Notes: a model not told the origin generated them from the sequence alone. 64,000 nucleotides of DNA from Candidatus Poribacteria bacterium (GCA_007571305.1 RKRR01000131.1:1-64000); one strand, 5' to 3'. Shown: positions 1 to 9,736, numbered from the stretch's first letter. Made by a program: numbers and translations.

Positions 1-1
1 A

Positions 2-718
2 TCAGTATCTGAACCGACGCAGAAATTCTATGATTATGTTGAAGCACTTCCTGCTGGGTCAACGATCATGGTTGCCTTTGATTATGGTCCCTCCTCTTTA
101 GCTGAACTGAATCCTATGGCAAAAGCGTTACTAAAACAGTGTTTCGATAGAGACATACGGGTCATCGGTATTACACTTGTTGTAGATGCCCCTACCTTAG
201 CAGGTACCCTTATACAAGAAGTCGCTGCAGAGAAAGGAGCTGTGGAAGGTGAAGATTATGTCTTTTTAGGATTCCGTCCTGGAGCTGTGCAAGTGATTCT
301 TGGCATGGGAACAGACATCGCCAGTGTATATGATACGGATTACAACGGGACGGCTATCGGTGAGATCCCGATGATGCAAAACATTACGAACTATGACCAA
401 ATTGATCTGCTGGTTGATTTTGCCTCCAGCGATACGGTAGAGTCCTGGATTATCTACGCGAACGTCCAGTACAACCAAAAGATCGCTGCTGGGGTCACAG
501 GTGTTATTATTGCACAGATGTTTCCATATCTGCAGACAGGACAGTTAGTTGGCTTACTCTCTGGCATTTTGGGAGCGGCTGAGTACGAGAACCTCGTAGG
601 GGTCCCTGACAAAGGGATACAATGGATAAATGTAGAATCGTTTGTCCATCTGTTGATTGTTGGATTGGTGATCATTGGCAACATAACTTACTTTATTCAT
701 AGGACACGGGAGGAATAG
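2..718 (+). CDS. Hypothetical membrane-anchored protein, 5' truncated by window edge
   Basis: The frame is already open at base 2 and closes with TAG at 716-718, so the start lies outside the window. The visible 238 residues have a soluble N-terminal part followed by two hydrophobic stretches: a G/A-rich one about 80 residues before the end and a strong transmembrane helix close to the C-terminus, ending in a basic HRTREE tail. It looks like a C-terminally anchored protein. The next gene starts 4 bases downstream and is also a membrane protein, so the two are probably one operon and perhaps one complex. I do not recognise the family and assign no function. Confidence 0.75.
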   Translation, partial: SVSEPTQKFYDYVEALPAGSTIMVAFDYGPSSLAELNPMAKALLKQCFDRDIRVIGITLVVDAPTLAGTLIQEVAAEKGAVEGEDYVFLGFRPGAVQVILGMGTDIASVYDTDYNGTAIGEIPMMQNITNYDQIDLLVDFASSDTVESWIIYANVQYNQKIAAGVTGVIIAQMFPYLQTGQLVGLLSGILGAAEYENLVGVPDKGIQWINVESFVHLLIVGLVIIGNITYFIHRTREE

Positions 719-722
719 TTCC

Positions 723-1379
723 ATGAATTGGAGTTTAATTGGAATTTGGGTTGCAGCGTTTCTGACTCTCTCCATCTACAGCGTTCTTTACCGAGACAAT
801 CCGTTCTACCGATTTGCCGAACACCTTTTTGTAGGCGTATCTGTCGGATATGGCATTGTGCTTTCTATCTATCAGGGATTTATACCTTTTGCGTGGAAAC
901 CTTTTACAGCTGCAATAACTGGGGAATCGATGATCGGTTTCATTAAATTAATTCCGATCTGTATCGGTCTGCTATTTTTTGCCCGTTTATCGCCCCGGCA
1001 TACGTGGTTAATCCGCTACCCGATTGCGATTCTTATTGGATTTGGTTCAGGTATTGCAATTCCGAATGTGCTACGTGCAAACATATTTGAACAGACGCGC
1101 GGAACGATTGCCCCGTTTGCAGAGATTGCCGCAGGAACGCTCTCTGCCGGTGAAATTTTCGGTGCAATCCTCATGGTTATCGGCGTTATATGTACACTCA
1201 CTTACTTCTTCTTTTCCTTAGAACATCGGGGAGCCGTCGGCGGTCTATCGAAAGTTGGTATTGCCTTCCTCATGATTGGATTCGGTTCCGCCTTTGGGAA
1301 CACTGTTATGGGACGTGTTGCCCTGCTTATTCAACGCGCCGATTTTCTATTAGGGGATTGGCTCAGGATAATTTCTTGA
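723..1379 (+). CDS. Hypothetical polytopic membrane protein
   Basis: This 218-residue protein has about six hydrophobic segments (near residues 5-22, 33-55, 70-90, 95-115, 130-165 and 175-200) with short basic loops, so it should sit in the inner membrane. The ATG at 723 is preceded by a strong GGGAGGA at 708-714, which overlaps the end of the upstream gene and implies translational coupling. A motif near residues 25-35 reads NPFYRFAEHLF. The pairing with the upstream tail-anchored protein suggests a two-part membrane complex. The family is not recognised. Confidence 0.8.
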   Translation: MNWSLIGIWVAAFLTLSIYSVLYRDNPFYRFAEHLFVGVSVGYGIVLSIYQGFIPFAWKPFTAAITGESMIGFIKLIPICIGLLFFARLSPRHTWLIRYPIAILIGFGSGIAIPNVLRANIFEQTRGTIAPFAEIAAGTLSAGEIFGAILMVIGVICTLTYFFFSLEHRGAVGGLSKVGIAFLMIGFGSAFGNTVMGRVALLIQRADFLLGDWLRIIS

Positions 1380-1506
1380 CGCGTTGTAGGCGCGAGTTGC
1401 CGATCGCGATCCATATCTCTGATTAGAATTAATTAGAAACATGCCCGAAATGAAATGGAAGGGTTTGCTTGGGCGTTTCTTTAATCCAGGAGACCATAAT
1501 TAAAAA

Positions 1507-2349
1507 ATGAAACTCGGATATAGCACATGGGGGATGCCCACAGTACCTATTGATACCGCCATTTCTCATTTAGCGAAACTCGGATATGATGGCGTTGAAC
1601 TTACCATTATCCCGCGCTTTACAACTGAACTCAGCACGCTCGACGCTGCGGAACGAAAACGGATTGCATTTCTGTTGAAACGGCATAACTTGGCATTACC
1701 AGCAATCGCAGCACATTCCAGTCTACTCGAAACAGATCCTGATGCACATGCGAAGAATATGTGGCGACTGAAAGGCGGCGTTGATCTCGCAATGGAACTC
1801 GCACAAGGGGACGAACCGCCTGCTGTCAATACGACCCCAGGTGGAAAGCCAGAAGAGTGGGAGATCAAAAAAGATTTCCTTGCAGAACGGGTCGGCGAAC
1901 TCGTGAATTACGGGGCATCGCGTGGCGTTACCATCGCTATGGAACCACACGTTGGGGCCATTATTGATACGCCGGAGAAGGTGCTGGAACTCCTTGAAAT
2001 CGTCAATTCGCCATATCTCAAAGTTAACTTTGACATCAGTCACTTTGATATTGTCGGTATGACAACGGAAGAGACGGTGGCGGCGTTAGCACCCGTATCA
2101 ATACATACACATGTCAAAGACCAGCGCGGCACTGCCCCTGACCACGAATTCCTCATCCCCGGTGAAGGTCCTTTTGATTACGTAGACTATCTCAAGCGGA
2201 TGCAAGTCCACGGCTATGACGGATTCATCACCGCTGAGGTAAGTTTCATGGTGCAAGCACGGGAAGACTACGATCCTCTCGCCGCAGCGACGCTCTCTTA
2301 TGAGACACTGGCAAACGCTTTTAAAGAAGCCGGAATTGAACGAGGGTAG
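1507..2349 (+). CDS. Sugar phosphate isomerase/epimerase (xylose isomerase-like TIM barrel)
   Basis: The 280 residues fit the AP-endonuclease-2/xylose isomerase-like TIM-barrel family, cytosolic enzymes that isomerise or epimerise sugars using a divalent metal. The usual metal ligands are visible in order: E146 (MEPH), D176 and H179 (FDISH), H200/H202 (HTH) and E244 (TAEV). The gene ends 2 bases before the start of a sulfatase, so both are probably one transcript acting on a (sulfated) sugar; that link is inferred from context. The RBS-like AGGAGA lies rather far (about 13 bases) from the ATG. The exact substrate cannot be told. Confidence 0.88.
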   Translation: MKLGYSTWGMPTVPIDTAISHLAKLGYDGVELTIIPRFTTELSTLDAAERKRIAFLLKRHNLALPAIAAHSSLLETDPDAHAKNMWRLKGGVDLAMELAQGDEPPAVNTTPGGKPEEWEIKKDFLAERVGELVNYGASRGVTIAMEPHVGAIIDTPEKVLELLEIVNSPYLKVNFDISHFDIVGMTTEETVAALAPVSIHTHVKDQRGTAPDHEFLIPGEGPFDYVDYLKRMQVHGYDGFITAEVSFMVQAREDYDPLAAATLSYETLANAFKEAGIERG

Positions 2350-2351
2350 AA

Positions 2352-3737
2352 ATGGAGACCACCCCGAATATCCTTTTCCTCATGACAGACCAACAACGTT
2401 GGGATGCAATGGGTTGCAGTGGTGATTGGATCCAGACCCCAAATTTGGATCGGATTGCCAGTGAAGGTATCCGATTCACAAACTGCGTCACCACATCGCC
2501 GGTCTGTATCCCGACGCGACTCAGTTTGGCGACTGGGTTATATCCCCATAACACCCATGTCTGGAACAACATGAATCACCAGATGCCTGCCGAAACTCCG
2601 ACATGGATGCAAGCCGTGCGTGATGCGGGATATCGGACAAGCCTTTTCGGGAAAACACACCTCCATCCGCACAGCGGTGATCTGCGCGAACGCGAAGGCT
2701 TAATGAACGCCTATGGATTGGATGATGTGAACGAAATCGGTGGACCACGGGCAAGCGCGAAGGTTCTATCCCACATGACTGCTATGTGGGAGGAAAAGGG
2801 CTTATGGGATGCCTACCGCGCCGATTATCGCGAGCGGTTCAGCACGAAACCCCATCTCGTCCGTCCATCGACGTTAGGACTCGAAAATTACGCAGATGTC
2901 TACGTCGGACAACAAGCGAAGCAATACCTCCAAAACTATGAACGGGATGAACCTTGGTGCTGTTGGGTGAGTTTTGGTGGTCCGCACGAGCCGTGGGATA
3001 CACCCGAACCTTACTCCAGTATGTACGATCCAAAGAACATGCCGCCAGCAATCCCGCGTCCATTTACAGAAAAACGTCCCCGCGGACATTTAGACAGAGC
3101 TATGCAACGGATGAACCCCGCTTTTGAACCTGGTGAAATCGGAAAACTCCGGGCGAATTACGCAGGTAATGTGACACTCATTGATGATCAGATCGGCGAA
3201 ATTCTCGATACAATTGAGGCGCGCGGCGAACTTGGAAACACTGTCATTGTTCATACCTCCGACCACGGTGAAATGAACGGGGATTATGGACTCATCTATA
3301 AGAGTAATTTTTTGAACAGCGCAGTTCGGATTCCGCTACTCGTCCGAACCCCTGACAGCACAAACGCGGGGCGTGTTTGTGAAAGTCCCGTGGAATGGAT
3401 CGACATCGGTCCGACACTTGTTGAGATAGCGGGTGGTGAGTTAGAGCATCGTCAGTTCGGAAAATCGTTGTGTCCAGTGTTGGCGCAACCTGAAGCGACA
3501 CACCGGGACTTCGCAATTTCTGAGATAGAAGGCGAGATTATGCTTTTAAATCAGGAGTGGAAGATGGCACTCAATACAAACGGCGAGGTTTATCTTTTAT
3601 TTCACCTGCAAAACGACCCGAATGAGATACAGAACCTCGCCGGTAGATCTGAAGTTGCGGATATTGAAACGGTGTTGCGCCTGCAAATTTTGGAGTGGCT
3701 TATGCAGACGCAACTGAATAAGCCATTTCGTCAATAA
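2352..3737 (+). CDS. Sulfatase (formylglycine-dependent, alkaline phosphatase superfamily)
   Basis: A type I sulfatase of 461 residues that would hydrolyse sulfate esters, probably on sugars. The N-terminal NILFLMTDQQ supplies the first metal-binding Asp (D13). The sulfatase signature CIPTR starts at C52, the residue converted to formylglycine in this family (C-x-P-x-R). A later TSDHGEMNGDYGL segment matches the second metal-binding region. There is no signal peptide, so it looks cytoplasmic, unlike many periplasmic sulfatases. It is 2 bases downstream of the sugar isomerase gene. No anaerobic sulfatase-maturating or FGE gene lies in the window. Confidence 0.93.
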   Translation: METTPNILFLMTDQQRWDAMGCSGDWIQTPNLDRIASEGIRFTNCVTTSPVCIPTRLSLATGLYPHNTHVWNNMNHQMPAETPTWMQAVRDAGYRTSLFGKTHLHPHSGDLREREGLMNAYGLDDVNEIGGPRASAKVLSHMTAMWEEKGLWDAYRADYRERFSTKPHLVRPSTLGLENYADVYVGQQAKQYLQNYERDEPWCCWVSFGGPHEPWDTPEPYSSMYDPKNMPPAIPRPFTEKRPRGHLDRAMQRMNPAFEPGEIGKLRANYAGNVTLIDDQIGEILDTIEARGELGNTVIVHTSDHGEMNGDYGLIYKSNFLNSAVRIPLLVRTPDSTNAGRVCESPVEWIDIGPTLVEIAGGELEHRQFGKSLCPVLAQPEATHRDFAISEIEGEIMLLNQEWKMALNTNGEVYLLFHLQNDPNEIQNLAGRSEVADIETVLRLQILEWLMQTQLNKPFRQ

Positions 3738-3774
3738 AAGCACTTACACACTTCACTTTGCATGTTTCATAGTA

Positions 3775-4488
3775 TTACGCTCTGCCGTAAACGGGAATAG
3801 CCGCACCGTTGATGATAGTTGCATCATCGGAGGTCAGGAAGCATATCACTTTCGCGACATCAGCAGGTGCTACCCACCGGTCATGCTCCTCGTCCGGCAT
3901 AGATTCACGGTTAGCAGGAGTATCCATAATGCTTGGCATAATCGCATTGACATTTACCCCTGAATCCATCACCTCAGCCGCCAACGACTCAGTCAAGGTG
4001 CGGACACCCCCTTTAGAGACACAATAAGCACTCAATTCCGCTTCACCTTTTAATCCAGCCCGTGCAGAAACGTTAAGGATCTTACCGTAGCCACGTTCCG
4101 TCATCTGTGGAATTACTGTTTTACAACATAGGAAAACCGATTTGAGATTAAGGTTCATCATGAAGTCCCATCTGCTCTCTTCAAGCTCGGCAGTTGGAAT
4201 CCCTCCGACAAACCCACCAACAATGTTCACCAATACGTCCAGCGAACCGAATTTGGATAAGAATTCCTCGACGGTTTTCTGAACCTCGGTTTCCTCGGTG
4301 ACATTCGCAAAGAGGAAGGTGACATCCTCAAAGATGCCTGGATTGAACTTTTTGAACCGTTCAACTTCATCATCAAACAGATACGTCACAGCCACGTTAT
4401 CGCCTTGGGCAAGATAGGCTTTGGTGACGGCACTCCCTAATATACCTGTGCCGCCGGTAATGAGGACATTGCGGCTCTGTTTCGTCAT
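3775..4488 (-). CDS. SDR family NAD(P)-dependent oxidoreductase
   Basis: A classical short-chain dehydrogenase/reductase of 237 residues. The Rossmann motif TGGTGILG spans residues 11-18, and the catalytic set N114, S141, Y155 and K159 (YCVSK) is complete. It ends without a membrane segment and should be a soluble oxidoreductase on a sugar or hydroxy-acid substrate. On the minus strand it starts 2 bases after the stop of the dipeptide epimerase gene, so the two form an operon. It converges with the sulfatase gene, with only 37 bases between the two stops and no clear terminator. Confidence 0.92.
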   Translation of the reverse strand: MTKQSRNVLITGGTGILGSAVTKAYLAQGDNVAVTYLFDDEVERFKKFNPGIFEDVTFLFANVTEETEVQKTVEEFLSKFGSLDVLVNIVGGFVGGIPTAELEESRWDFMMNLNLKSVFLCCKTVIPQMTERGYGKILNVSARAGLKGEAELSAYCVSKGGVRTLTESLAAEVMDSGVNVNAIMPSIMDTPANRESMPDEEHDRWVAPADVAKVICFLTSDDATIINGAAIPVYGRA

Positions 4489-4490
4489 TT

Positions 4491-5519
4491 TTAAATTTCT
4501 CCATTTGGTTTCGTAGTTGTGTGTATAACCCCAATACCAGGGCGATTTGGTAGTATCAATTTACCCTTATCAAGGCTAACACCCGTATATGGATCGTTTG
4601 CAATGAGCAGATGCCCATCCAGATCGGCATAATCTACGAGAGGTGTCAGGTGTGCAGCCGCAGTGATGCCGAGCGAACTCTCTATCATACAACCCAGCAT
4701 AACGCTCAAACCGTGTGCGCGAGCAGTGCTGATCATTCGGTGTGCCTCAAGCAGGCCGCCACACTTGACGAGTTTGATATTGATCCCATCAACGCATTCA
4801 GCGAGAACCGGAATATCGCTTGCACGCTTGACACTTTCATCAGCAATAATCGGTAGTTCTGAGTGTTCACGGACAAACTTGAGTCCCGCGAAATCATAGG
4901 GTTTTGTGGGTTGCTCCACCAATTCAATACCATACCGAGCGAGTTCATGAATCTTACGAACCGCTTCTTTTGGTGTCCACGCTGTGTTTGCATCGACATA
5001 GATCGGTTTATCTGTGACCTCGCGGAGTTTCTGGATTATCTCAATATCCTGCTGTGTGCCGAGCTTGACTTTCAAGATCGGATACGCTTCAGCATGCCGA
5101 GTTTTCTCTGCCATCACCTCAGGTTCATCCAATCCAATGGTAAATGATGTACAGGGGGTCTTATGAGGGTTGAGTCCCCAGAGTTGATAGAGTGGAATGC
5201 CGAGTTTTTTACCGAGTCGATCGTGTAGTGCCATATCAATGGCAGACTTTACTGCGTAATTGCCACCAAGCGTCGCTTCGACGACCTCCATAACATCATG
5301 GATTGAATCAAGATCTCTCCGAAGTGCTGGTGCAATCGTTTCCAATGCTACACGCACCGTCTGGACAGTTTCACCATAAAACCGAGCAGGTGCTGTCTCA
5401 CCGATGCCACCATCAATCTCTACGGAGATCACTTGTCGGAGCTCATCTGTCGAGCGGCGCGCAATCTTGAAGGGATGCCGAAGTTGTAAATCTATGATTT
5501 GAGTTTTCATTAAATCCAT
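4491..5519 (-). CDS. Dipeptide epimerase (enolase superfamily, L-Ala-D/L-Glu epimerase-like)
   Basis: An enolase-superfamily enzyme of 342 residues in the MLE/dipeptide epimerase group. Key residues: KVK at 150-152, metal ligands D176 (DANTAW), E202 (EQP) and D227 (ADES), and K249/K252 in INIKLVK, which supplies the second-face general base. This K-x-K plus D/E/D plus K-x-x-K pattern is that of L-Ala-D/L-Glu epimerases, which help recycle murein peptides; the exact dipeptide is not determinable. Two ATGs are possible (5519 and 5510) and neither has a strong RBS. First gene of an operon with the SDR gene. Confidence 0.87.
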   Translation of the reverse strand: MDLMKTQIIDLQLRHPFKIARRSTDELRQVISVEIDGGIGETAPARFYGETVQTVRVALETIAPALRRDLDSIHDVMEVVEATLGGNYAVKSAIDMALHDRLGKKLGIPLYQLWGLNPHKTPCTSFTIGLDEPEVMAEKTRHAEAYPILKVKLGTQQDIEIIQKLREVTDKPIYVDANTAWTPKEAVRKIHELARYGIELVEQPTKPYDFAGLKFVREHSELPIIADESVKRASDIPVLAECVDGINIKLVKCGGLLEAHRMISTARAHGLSVMLGCMIESSLGITAAAHLTPLVDYADLDGHLLIANDPYTGVSLDKGKLILPNRPGIGVIHTTTKPNGEI

Positions 5520-5547
5520 CCATCATTACATTACCGACTACAATTAC

Positions 5548-5659
5548 GACTTACACCTACTGCTCTTTTGTCACATCACCTGTGAGGGTGTGCCACGAGA
5601 ACATCTGTATTTTTCGGGGTATCCCTTTCACAAAGCGTCTTGTGGTCACAGTTGCGTCC
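5548..5659 (+). repeat. Dispersed repeat, family A, copy 1 (divergent)
   Basis: This intergenic stretch between the epimerase start and the amidase end matches the other family A copies, from a left end GACTTAC to a right end TTGCGTCC. The central hairpin is kept at 5573-5593 (arms ACATCACCT and AGGGTGTGC around GTG). It is the most worn family A copy: the terminal inverted repeats no longer match well. Confidence 0.7.
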
Positions 5660-5688
5660 ATCCTGTCCAATTACGACTGACAACCCTT

Positions 5689-7824
5689 CTACTGCCTCTC
5701 TTTTAAGTACACCATAAATCGCTTCCGTTTTTCTACCGCAATTTCTTCAGCCGCCTTCAGGAATGTCCATGCACCGAAGAAAACAGCAGAAGCCTCCCGC
5801 GCAGCAGAAGCGTTCGGGTGATTTAAAGATTGAATTTGAAGTATCATCGCCATCTTGTTCGTCTGTTGGATTTCAGGGGTCGTTCTGTCTTGAACGGTGA
5901 CAATCGGGGTTTCATAAAGTGTGCTGTTGAACTGTTCAAGTATCCGCTTTAGAAAAGTTTCTGTCCCTTGATTGCCTCGGTAGTGTGTCGAAATCACAGC
6001 GGGTTGATCCTTACGCCATTCCGCGTGATTAATTTGCAAATAATACCCGCTGTCCTTGATTGCATTGACCCTCTCTATCCGTTTTTCCACAGACATTTTT
6101 ATCCCAGAGGTGTAAATATTATAGACCTTTGCTCCAGCGAGTTTTAACATGCCTTCCAATCTTGTGATAAGTTCCTGTGTTTCAGCCGTATCGGTCTGTG
6201 AATCGAGAATAAGGACTGTTGATGCAAACGCACCATCGGCAATCGGATGAAGTCCCACCTCAACGACCGTTGCTTGATTCGCTTGAATATGAATCTTACG
6301 TTTGTCGGGATAGTAGCCCCTCTTAGAAATGTGCAGCCTCGTTTCGCCGAAATTCTTCGATTCGGAATCGGTTGTGATGAAAAAGTGTCCCTCGGCATCT
6401 GTAGATGCAGTCAAGCCCGAATCGGTTTGTAAATGTGCGTCTTGAAGCAATTCCTCGGAGTCTGCATCAGAAATGCGTCCTTGCACAATCGCGTAGTCAA
6501 TGTTTGAGAAGCGAATCGTCAAGGATTGGCATGTCTGTCCATAAGAGGCTTCCACTGTCGCTGTACCCGGCGCATCAGAGGCGTACAGATAAAACTGGGC
6601 AGAACCGTTCTTTGAGAGCCGACTCGTTTCTCCAAGTGTCCCGTGCGATGTGTATGCGTAGATCGGTTCATCATCAGCAATTGGCATTCCCTCAGCATCA
6701 CGTGCAGTCACAGAGATACCGACGTAACTTTTCCCATCAGCGGGAAGTGTGTCTGTCCATGCGCTGGTATCTAACGCTACTGCAGGGGGTGCCACCTTAA
6801 ACCACTGCGGTGAAGATAGACTGTGATTACCATAATAGTTCACCAATTCAGTCAGGACGACATGTACACCGTTCGATAAGGGTTTATCAATGGAGACAGT
6901 AATCCGATCTGTCCCGCGATCGTAGTGGTAGGGAACATCCACGTTATCGACCTTAACTCGGATGGAGTCGGTAAAAATCTGTTGGCGTTTGAGCATCCAC
7001 GCCCCTCGCTCATGGAGTCCATCTATCACCTGAATCTGGAGGATCGGCATCTTCGTTTGGATAACAGAGGCGTGTTGAGGCTCTATCAGAACACCTTTCG
7101 GAAACCCGCCTTCAACGTAACGAGCAATACCCAGAAAATAACCCAACGCCTCCTTTCTCAGATAGCCGTCCGCCTTCAGTCTTGTCTCTTCCTCTGGATT
7201 TGAGAGAAAAGATGCTTCGCACAAGACGGCTGGACATTCGGTCAATCGCAGCACGCCAAAACCGGAAGCCGTTATTAATTTATCTGAATACAGTCCCGAT
7301 GCCGGAGAGGTGGGCAACTGTAGCGCGTCCGAGACTCCTTGTTGGATATACCGTGCGAGATCCAGACTTTGGCGTGAGTCGTCTGCATCGCCGTGATACC
7401 AAGTAGAGGTGTAGTTAACTTTCGGATTATCAATCCCGTTATGGTGCAACGAGATAAAGAAATCAGCACTACTTTCATTGGCAATTTGACTGCGCATCGG
7501 CAGGCTCACATAGGAATCATCAACACGGGTCATAACTACGGTAGCCCCGACCTCCTGTAACATCTCGCGTAGGTGAAAAGCTACGCGTAAATTAACTTCA
7601 GCCTCCCGAACACCTGTTGGACCCCGTTTGTAATCTGGTACATGACCTTGTCCACCGTGTCCGGGATCCAGACAAATTTTGAAGCCTTTGAGGTGCCGAG
7701 TGTAAGGTGGAAACTTAGAGTGGGAGGGGGTTTGCTGCTCTATAAGTTTTTGGCGTTGAGAACAACCTATGAGCAGCAGAAAAATCAGAAGCGGGACAGA
7801 AATTTTCTGAAAAAGGCGAGCCAT
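5689..7824 (-). CDS. N-acetylmuramoyl-L-alanine amidase, lipoprotein, multidomain
   Basis: A 711-residue murein hydrolase precursor that should cut the amide between MurNAc and L-Ala. A signal peptide with lipobox LLIGC (C21) predicts an envelope-anchored lipoprotein. Residues about 48-235 form an Amidase_3 domain with the zinc ligands: H in LDPGHGG, E in REAEVN, H in LHHNG, and a late catalytic E in CEASFLSN. Next come an Ig/invasin-like region (about 340-450) and a carboxypeptidase-regulatory-like beta domain (about 455-530). The last 170 residues resemble a second, degenerate amidase fold (see findings). Minus-strand neighbours are envelope proteins. Confidence 0.92.
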   Translation of the reverse strand: MARLFQKISVPLLIFLLLIGCSQRQKLIEQQTPSHSKFPPYTRHLKGFKICLDPGHGGQGHVPDYKRGPTGVREAEVNLRVAFHLREMLQEVGATVVMTRVDDSYVSLPMRSQIANESSADFFISLHHNGIDNPKVNYTSTWYHGDADDSRQSLDLARYIQQGVSDALQLPTSPASGLYSDKLITASGFGVLRLTECPAVLCEASFLSNPEEETRLKADGYLRKEALGYFLGIARYVEGGFPKGVLIEPQHASVIQTKMPILQIQVIDGLHERGAWMLKRQQIFTDSIRVKVDNVDVPYHYDRGTDRITVSIDKPLSNGVHVVLTELVNYYGNHSLSSPQWFKVAPPAVALDTSAWTDTLPADGKSYVGISVTARDAEGMPIADDEPIYAYTSHGTLGETSRLSKNGSAQFYLYASDAPGTATVEASYGQTCQSLTIRFSNIDYAIVQGRISDADSEELLQDAHLQTDSGLTASTDAEGHFFITTDSESKNFGETRLHISKRGYYPDKRKIHIQANQATVVEVGLHPIADGAFASTVLILDSQTDTAETQELITRLEGMLKLAGAKVYNIYTSGIKMSVEKRIERVNAIKDSGYYLQINHAEWRKDQPAVISTHYRGNQGTETFLKRILEQFNSTLYETPIVTVQDRTTPEIQQTNKMAMILQIQSLNHPNASAAREASAVFFGAWTFLKAAEEIAVEKRKRFMVYLKERQ

Positions 7825-7887
7825 CTTTTTAATTCTTCCTTGCGATTCGATCGGATAGGTCTTGGCATCTGAGGTGCCTCATAGTTT

Positions 7888-8352
7888 TTACTGACGCGCG
7901 GTAGATGACTGCTGCCTTGTTCGGAGTGATTTGGGACGACCAAGGATTTCGGAAAGAATGATGCCTTGGCGAAAAGTTTGCGGCGATAAATTCAGCAGTG
8001 ATGTTGCTGGGACAGATCGCGTTCTGGTTGGAGAGTCTACAGGCACCGGAGGTGGTTCCGGTCGCGGTGTCTCAACAATCGGATCGGGACTCTCCGCCTC
8101 AGGAGGTGTCTGTTCTTCGACAACCGGCACCTCCTCTTTTTCATCCTGTTGCAGGATCATCTGTTCCAGTTGCGTCTCGAACGGAAAATCTTCCAGGAAA
8201 GGAGGCGGTGCCTCGTCGCTTTCCGACATCGCACGTTCATCTTCTTTTCTTTCCACATTCCGTTGTTCTGCTTTCCGCCGGCGTGAGTTGCTCAAGATGG
8301 AAATCAAAATCACGATGAGCAGCGGTGCCAACATCTGAATGATATTTTCCAT
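7888..8352 (-). CDS. Small membrane-anchored Pro/Glu-rich protein
   Basis: A 154-residue protein with one N-terminal transmembrane helix (about residues 5-22), then a basic cluster SRRRK, a charged E/D-rich segment, and a proline/glutamate-rich central region. The profile suggests a single-pass inner-membrane protein with a disordered cytoplasmic tail. No enzyme motif is visible. It sits between the flotillin-like genes and the amidase on the same strand. Its leader carries the AAGGAAG-AATTAAAAA pattern also seen before the amidase gene. Function unknown. Confidence 0.72.
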   Translation of the reverse strand: MENIIQMLAPLLIVILISILSNSRRRKAEQRNVERKEDERAMSESDEAPPPFLEDFPFETQLEQMILQQDEKEEVPVVEEQTPPEAESPDPIVETPRPEPPPVPVDSPTRTRSVPATSLLNLSPQTFRQGIILSEILGRPKSLRTRQQSSTARQ

Positions 8353-8519
8353 TTTTTAATTCTTCCTTACGGATACTAAAATTTGGACGACTTTTTGTAG
8401 CATAGGAAACCTTTGGTATCCTGTGCCGAGCACTGAGCACCACCGTTATTTTCTGCGAAGTGCTGTATAGAATGTGATACGAATTGTCCAAACTATTGTA
8501 CGGATAAGTAACGTATATT

Positions 8520-8675
8520 AACCTAAGTTACCAATTTTGCAGCATCACCTGTTAGGTTGTGCCTCTTCACACCGAAAATCACACGAAATACACCAAACTT
8601 TTCCCAAAAATGAAGGAGTCTTACTGAAAACGGGTGTTCGTGTATCTGAAATCACATAGGTAGCAAGTTGGATTA
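8520..8675 (+). repeat. Dispersed repeat, family B, copy 1
   Basis: This element fills most of the 333-base gap between the small membrane protein and the flotillin-like gene. Its ends are imperfect inverted repeats (AACCTAAGTTACC at the left, GGTAGCAAGTTGGATT at the right). It carries the shared hairpin core at 8542-8562 (arms GCATCACCT and AGGTTGTGC, loop GTT). The rest of the gap (8353-8519) shows nothing further. Confidence 0.75.
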
Positions 8676-8685
8676 AATTAAAAAT

Positions 8686-9717
8686 CTATGCAAGTCCGAG
8701 CGAGTGTGCAGACCGGGTTGTATCCATTTCCTGTGTACCACCAGGTGAAGCGATAGACTGACGCATTTCTGTATCTGCAAGGATATTACGAAGTTCGTAA
8801 TAAGTCATCACACTCATCCGCTGGGAATCAAAGGTGTCTGAGATAGCAAGCGGCACCTCCGCTTCTGCCTCAATCAGTTTAACGGTCATTTCTTCCACCA
8901 ATGCCTTGTTCTCTTCTTCTTCGGCTTCAGCGCGTGCGCGCCGTTCTTCTGCTTTCGCACGTGCTATCTTGAGCTCAGCTTGCGCTTGATCGGTCTGTAA
9001 TTTTGCACCGACATTTTCACCAACATTTATATCGGCAATGTCAATGGACAAAATTTCAAAGGCAGTTCCGGCAGCCAAACCCTTTGCGAGTACTGTTTCC
9101 GAGATCCGAACTGGGTTTTCCAAAACTTGTTTGTGACTCCCTGATGAGCCGATCGTTGTGATAATCCCCTCACCGACTCTTGCACGGATAGTGTCCTCAG
9201 TAGCACCACCGACGAGGCGATCTATGTCGGCTCTCACTGTAACACGTGCCTTTACAATCAACTGGATACCATCGCGAGCAACGGCTGTGATACCGCCACT
9301 GGGATCGTCTCTGCTGGGGATGTCAATAATCTCAGGCGTAACGCTGACTTGAACGGCTTGTAAGACATCTCGACCTGCGAGGTCTATTGCGGCAGCTTGT
9401 GCGAAACCGAGATCAATGTTGGCTTTATCCGCGGCAATCAATGCCGATACGACACTCGAAACACGTCCCCCAGCAAGGAAATGCGCCTCGAGATCGTCAA
9501 GGGATAGACTTAATCCTGCTTTCGTCGCATTGATTTGGGGTTCTACAATCGAAGCGGGCGGGACGCGCCGCAACCGCATCGCGACAAGATCAAATATCCC
9601 AACCTTCACACCTGCCGCAATAGCGGTAATCCATAGACCGATTGGAACCAGCCAGGTAATAATAATTATGAACAGGATAAGCAGGACAGCAATAATTGCA
9701 ATCATTGTTGGTGCCAT
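8686..9717 (-). CDS. floA: Flotillin-like protein FloA (UPF0365/YqfA), paralog 1
   Basis: A 343-residue flotillin-like protein. A long N-terminal hydrophobic hairpin (about residues 3-40) anchors it in the inner membrane. The SPFH-like domain follows, with [14 protein letters not shown] near residue 115. The last third is Ala/Glu-rich coiled coil ([15 protein letters not shown]) that drives oligomerisation in this family. FloA proteins organise membrane microdomains and usually sit beside NfeD proteins; here two NfeD genes and a second FloA lie directly upstream on the same strand. It differs from paralog 2 mainly in a longer C-terminus. Confidence 0.93.
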   Translation of the reverse strand: MAPTMIAIIAVLLILFIIIITWLVPIGLWITAIAAGVKVGIFDLVAMRLRRVPPASIVEPQINATKAGLSLSLDDLEAHFLAGGRVSSVVSALIAADKANIDLGFAQAAAIDLAGRDVLQAVQVSVTPEIIDIPSRDDPSGGITAVARDGIQLIVKARVTVRADIDRLVGGATEDTIRARVGEGIITTIGSSGSHKQVLENPVRISETVLAKGLAAGTAFEILSIDIADINVGENVGAKLQTDQAQAELKIARAKAEERRARAEAEEEENKALVEEMTVKLIEAEAEVPLAISDTFDSQRMSVMTYYELRNILADTEMRQSIASPGGTQEMDTTRSAHSLGLA

Positions 9718-9736
9718 GTCTACTATTCTCCATTTT

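Noticed and set aside
7931-8338. 135-codon plus-strand frame opposite the small membrane protein
   Set aside because: Ser/Gly-rich translation without domain, explained by the Pro/Glu-rich codons of the minus-strand gene with its membrane helix and RBS.
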